A model generated the notes under the pieces. That model ran no database searches. It saw only the letters and a program-made list of their open reading frames with translations, and was not told the origin of the DNA. Positions 60,935-64,000 of a stretch of DNA of 64,000 nt are shown piece by piece. Within the stretch, counting starts at the first letter, position 1; each line of letters begins with the position of its first letter. This DNA comes from Cryoendolithus antarcticus (Eukaryota; Ascomycota; Dothideomycetes; Cladosporiales; Cladosporiaceae): the NCBI GenBank assembly GCA_002077065.1, contig NAJO01000028.1, positions 644,832 to 708,831 on the forward strand, in the 5' to 3' direction. Both the position numbers and the translations under genes were made by a program.

Positions 60935-62199
60935 TCACTTCTGCACCGTTGGCCAGACTTCGCCGACGAAACTCTCCATGTCGTCTAGAAACTGCTCCGG
61001 CAGCTCCATGGATGCGAAATGCCCTCCTTTCTCGTGCCCTTTGTACCACACCAGATTTCCCGTTTTGGCTACCCACGCCTTAGGCACAGGCGCCAGCTCC
61101 TTCGGATGCCACGAGTAGCCCATGGGCTTGTTGATGAAGTACTTCTCTTCGTTGTGGAAGAAGGTGGCGGGCGGGGCGAAGAACTGGCGGTAAGGGAATA
61201 TCGCGCGGGCGAAGGACTGCGTGAACCAGTAGAGAGTGACGGAGTCGAGGATTGAGGCTATAGGAGGGGAGACGTCGGTCCATTGCAGGAATTTCTCGCC
61301 GATCCTGCGTAGTGTGTCAGTGAGCCCTTCGATGTACGGGGAGTGCGTGGATTTTCTTACCATGCCAGCTGCGCGATGGGGTTGCTACTCAACACCAACC
61401 CAATCGTCGACGGCCTGGTCCCATGCATACGCGCATACGCATTTCCCATTTCCCCGAATGCGCCGTACCTCCCTAGCCCGATCTTCTCCTCCTGGCTCAG
61501 ACTCTCGACCTCATTCCCCTCAGCTGTCAAGCCAATAGCCAGATTGATATGCACAGCTTTGCAAGCTGGCGCAGTAGCGCCCAACACCCTGCTGACGAAA
61601 CTGCCAATATCGCCACCTTGCGAGATATACGAGCTGAAGCCGAGACCGGTCATGAGTTTATCACAGACAGAGGCTATGCCCTCAGTGTTGAAGTTCTTCT
61701 TCGTAGAAGGGCCAGAGGAGTATCCATACCCCGGCAGACTCGGCACAATTACATGGAAGGGCAGCGTCTCGGGCGTGTACTTCTTCTCCAGCAAGTCCAG
61801 CGTATCCACAAACTCGAGAAAGCTCCCCGGCCACCCGTGCAGCAGCATCAGCGGCGCTGCATCCTTCTTGGCCGAGAACAGCGCAATGAAGTGGACGTCA
61901 AATGTAAACCCATCCTCCTCGATCGGCACCGTGAAATTCGGGTAGCTGTTGATCCTGTCCTCTGTCTTACGCCAATCGTAAGAAGTCTCCCATTGCTTCT
62001 TCGCTTCGGAGAGCCAGGCGCGGGAGACGCCAAAGTGGTTGAAGTCTTTGACGTCTGCTGTTTCGTTCTCGAAGGTCGAGGGGCCGATGGGGGAGAGTTT
62101 CACGAGCTGCGTGAAGAGCTTGAGCTCGTCGTCTGAGACGTGGGCTTTGAAGGGCTTGGGTTTGAGAGAGGCGTTTTGGGGGAGCGTGGAGAAGGACAT
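60935..62199 (-). CDS. Epoxide hydrolase, microsomal (EHN + alpha/beta hydrolase) type
   Basis: Exon 1 (62199-61361) and exon 2 (61304-60935) join across a 56-nt GTAAGA..CGCAG intron, giving 402 residues. The first 110 residues are the N-terminal epoxide hydrolase domain (FKAHVSDDELKLFTQLVKLS; WRKTEDRINSYPNF). The hydrolase core has the oxyanion motif LLHGWPGSFLEF, the nucleophile Asp in SQGGDIGSF near residue 195, and the catalytic His in KGGHFASMELPE near residue 380. No membrane anchor like that of the mammalian enzyme is seen, so it is probably cytosolic. It opens epoxides to diols, in detoxification or secondary metabolism. Confidence 0.9.
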
Positions 62200-62940
62200 G
62201 GTTGCTGAGTTGACTGGAAGAGAAAGTCGGGACGGAGGAGAGATGGAGAGGGGACTTACGGTTCGAGCAGCTACGTGTATATGACTTGGTAGGAGGGGTG
62301 GCCTCGGTCTAGCTGTATCGATACTTCAGCTGTAATAGCTTTGATGAGCTACCATGCTGTTGCTGATCATGTGGCCTTAATGAGACAGCTTGATGGGTGA
62401 GTCGGTGCAATGGAAAGGTTGAGGGCGAGGAGTCGATCAGTCGGGAAGCTGATGACCCCTCACCATTGATAGCTGCCAGTGGCAGTATACATGTATACAG
62501 TGTTTATCCTAAGGGACTACGACCTAGCATTGTGGTGAGTAGATCGAATGCTAGAGATGTGTCAGGCTACGGCTTATTTTTAGTACCGTGGGTAAAGAGA
62601 GGAGTGGATGGTAATTCGGAAGGCTACATGTACTTTGAAGTTCGAAGGGGAGAGAGCAATGCTACTCGAAATGCATTGCTACCAACTAAACACCTGCTAT
62701 ACTCCCAAGCAAAGCAGATCCCATCGATTCGTAGAGCCAGCGCTTCCTCGACGCTAGCGTGAAGAAGTATATCGTCTTCGTAACATGCGCTCAAGATTGA
62801 GCGCTGATCCCCTTCACCTCAAGTCCCCCTGCTCTCTCCGCTCGCTCCGCTACGTCCATGATCTAGACTTCGCTATCCAGGATCGAAAGGCTGCAACTTT
62901 TCCTCAGTGGCATTCACCCTCGACCAGTCCCCTCTCTCCC
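62200..62940. other. Intergenic region upstream of the epoxide hydrolase gene
   Basis: The 741 bp hold the epoxide hydrolase promoter and the 3' flank of the PKA regulatory subunit gene. A 121-codon open frame (62397-62762) shows no motif. Confidence 0.55.
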
Positions 62941-64000
62941 CTACCTACTCGTCTGTCTCGGATCATCCCTCCTCAACACCCCCTCCACACTCCCCAGCAA
63001 CCTCTGAAACCCATCCTTCCCCAACCAAGCAACCTTGCACCCCTCCCCCTTACTAACAACACTAGCAGCCCTAGGCTTATCATCCAGCAGCGCCAACTCC
63101 CCAAAATAATCACCCTTCTTGTAAAGCTTCACAGCCCCATTCACGCCCCTCTTGATCGCCTTAGCCTCGCCGGATTCGAGAAGGTAAAAGCGATCGCCCA
63201 CGTCCCCTTCCTTGATGATGGGCGTGTTGTCGGGGTATTTGGTGGTTTCCAGTGCGTCGGCGATCTTGCTGCGTTCGTAGGCCGTCAAGGAGGAAAGCAG
63301 TGGCACCTCCTCGAGGAAAGACTCGTACATCCTACGCCGCTGAAACGCAGAATCCATCAAAATCCTCCTGAATGTGACACGATCCAGCTGCCAAAGAATG
63401 CTAGGCTCCGTGCTGACGACCGTCGCAGCTCGGGGCGCATTATACATCAGCGCCAATTCGCCGAAACTCGTCCCAGGACCCGAGGACGCCACTTTATTCC
63501 CCATGCCCTCTGGACCGGGCTCCACGTGTCCCGAAGAGGAAACGTAGATGTCGAAGCTGCCGCGCTCGACGACGTAGAAGTAATCTCCCGCGTCGCCTTG
63601 GACGATCACACGGACGTCTTTGGCAGGGACTTTGCGTTCTTGGAGGGCCGCGAGGACTTGAGCGGAGGAATCGTCGTCGAGGTGCGAGAAGAGGAAGTTG
63701 TGGCTCACGGCTGCTCGGAGACGAGATTGCTGTTCAGCAGTCTTGGGATAGCTAGGTGCGCGCCAATTTGTGTCGTCCGCTGAGGAAGGTGCAAGAGATT
63801 CCGCAGAAACAGAAGTCCGGCGATTGACGTTGTAGTTGCTCGGCAGCGAGCTGGTGTCCATCCCCGCCGCGCCAGCACTCGCAGCAGCCGGCGGCGCACC
63901 ACGTGACGATGAAGACGAGCCCGCAGCTCCAAAACCAAAGTTTCCAAACCCTCCTCCTCCTCCGCCAAACCCACCCCCACTCACTCCCCCATCACCACTA
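62941..64000 (-). CDS. pkaR: Regulatory subunit of cAMP-dependent protein kinase (5' end outside window)
   Basis: The last 353 codons are in the window and the frame is still open at its edge. A Gly/Phe-rich linker (GGGFGGGGGGFGNFGFG) is followed by the autoinhibitory site NRRTSVSAES, whose R-R-x-S pattern makes it a phosphorylatable type II-like inhibitor. Two cyclic-nucleotide-binding domains follow, each with its phosphate-binding cassette (SFGELALMYNAPRAATVV and YFGELALLDDKPRAASVV). The dimerisation domain lies upstream outside the window. The protein holds the catalytic subunit inactive until cAMP binds. A long open frame on the opposite strand is its shadow. Confidence 0.93.
   Translation of the reverse strand, partial: SGDGGVSGGGFGGGGGGFGNFGFGAAGSSSSSRGAPPAAASAGAAGMDTSSLPSNYNVNRRTSVSAESLAPSSADDTNWRAPSYPKTAEQQSRLRAAVSHNFLFSHLDDDSSAQVLAALQERKVPAKDVRVIVQGDAGDYFYVVERGSFDIYVSSSGHVEPGPEGMGNKVASSGPGTSFGELALMYNAPRAATVVSTEPSILWQLDRVTFRRILMDSAFQRRRMYESFLEEVPLLSSLTAYERSKIADALETTKYPDNTPIIKEGDVGDRFYLLESGEAKAIKRGVNGAVKLYKKGDYFGELALLDDKPRAASVVSKGEGCKVAWLGKDGFQRLLGSVEGVLRRDDPRQTSR

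Noticed and set aside
62785..63783. 332-codon plus-strand frame
   Set aside because: Antisense shadow of the PKA regulatory subunit, which has both cyclic-nucleotide-binding cassettes on the minus strand.
1..64000. tRNA, rRNA, CRISPR arrays, insertion sequences and LTR or TIR elements
   Set aside because: No B-box-like GGTTCGAATCC with a matching stem set, no spaced repeats and no transposase-like frame were seen by eye; a weak or degenerate copy could be missed.

Overview
The window is nuclear DNA of a filamentous ascomycete, most likely a dothideomycete. The evidence is the many short introns (about 45-80 nt, GT..AG, usually with a CTGAC or CTAAC branch site), the GC-rich genes with ATG starts in purine contexts, and fungus-specific families (Zn2Cys6 regulator, RTA1-like exporter, DUF1769, Iec3, Elf1/New1-type ABC-F protein, secreted quercetinase, GT32). 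I see no rRNA or tRNA gene, CRISPR array or transposon that I can support. About 31 protein genes and one clear pseudogene are called. Gene models are joined by hand from splice signals, reading phase and protein continuity; family names come from recognised motifs and not from a search.

Layout. 0-5 kb: start of a leftward gene, a macro-domain protein, then a tandem triplet of MYND-finger paralogs of which the first is broken. 5-11 kb: a 799-residue membrane protein, a DUF1769 protein and a short-chain dehydrogenase. 11-13.7 kb: a gene-poor stretch. 13.7-20 kb: RTA1-like exporter, quercetin 2,3-dioxygenase, small membrane protein and Zn2Cys6 regulator, which together look like a possible flavonoid-response neighbourhood. 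20-33 kb: housekeeping and chromatin genes (2OG oxygenase, FHA/forkhead regulator, Iec3 of INO80, HhH-GPD glycosylase, dynein light intermediate chain, mitochondrial bS16). 34-40 kb: a secreted MRJP/yellow-like protein with an odd last intron, and an Elf1/New1-like ABC protein. 40-45 kb: a sugar-porter transporter divergent from a tartrate/malate dehydrogenase. 44.8-51.2 kb: Imp2 peptidase, MptpB-type phosphatase, CDP-diacylglycerol synthase and a Rad26/UvsD (ATRIP-like) checkpoint protein. 51.5-52.6 kb: a 3-hydroxyisobutyrate-dehydrogenase-like enzyme.

52.9-60.9 kb is the most suggestive part. A secreted GH130-like beta-mannoside enzyme, an OCH1-like GT32 glycosyltransferase with an unusual Glu/Lys coiled-coil tail, an acyltransferase-3 membrane enzyme and a type II membrane protein that may be a GT91-like beta-mannosyltransferase lie side by side. 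I infer a surface-glycan (possibly acylated mannan) locus; this is a hypothesis. The window closes with an epoxide hydrolase and the 5'-truncated regulatory subunit of protein kinase A.

The less expected signals are a GT..GG intron in the MRJP-like gene, a GC..AG intron in the CDP-diacylglycerol synthase gene, a triple stop followed by 137 open in-frame codons behind the GT32 gene, and 374 nt upstream of the last glycan gene with no TAA, TAG or TGA in any forward frame.
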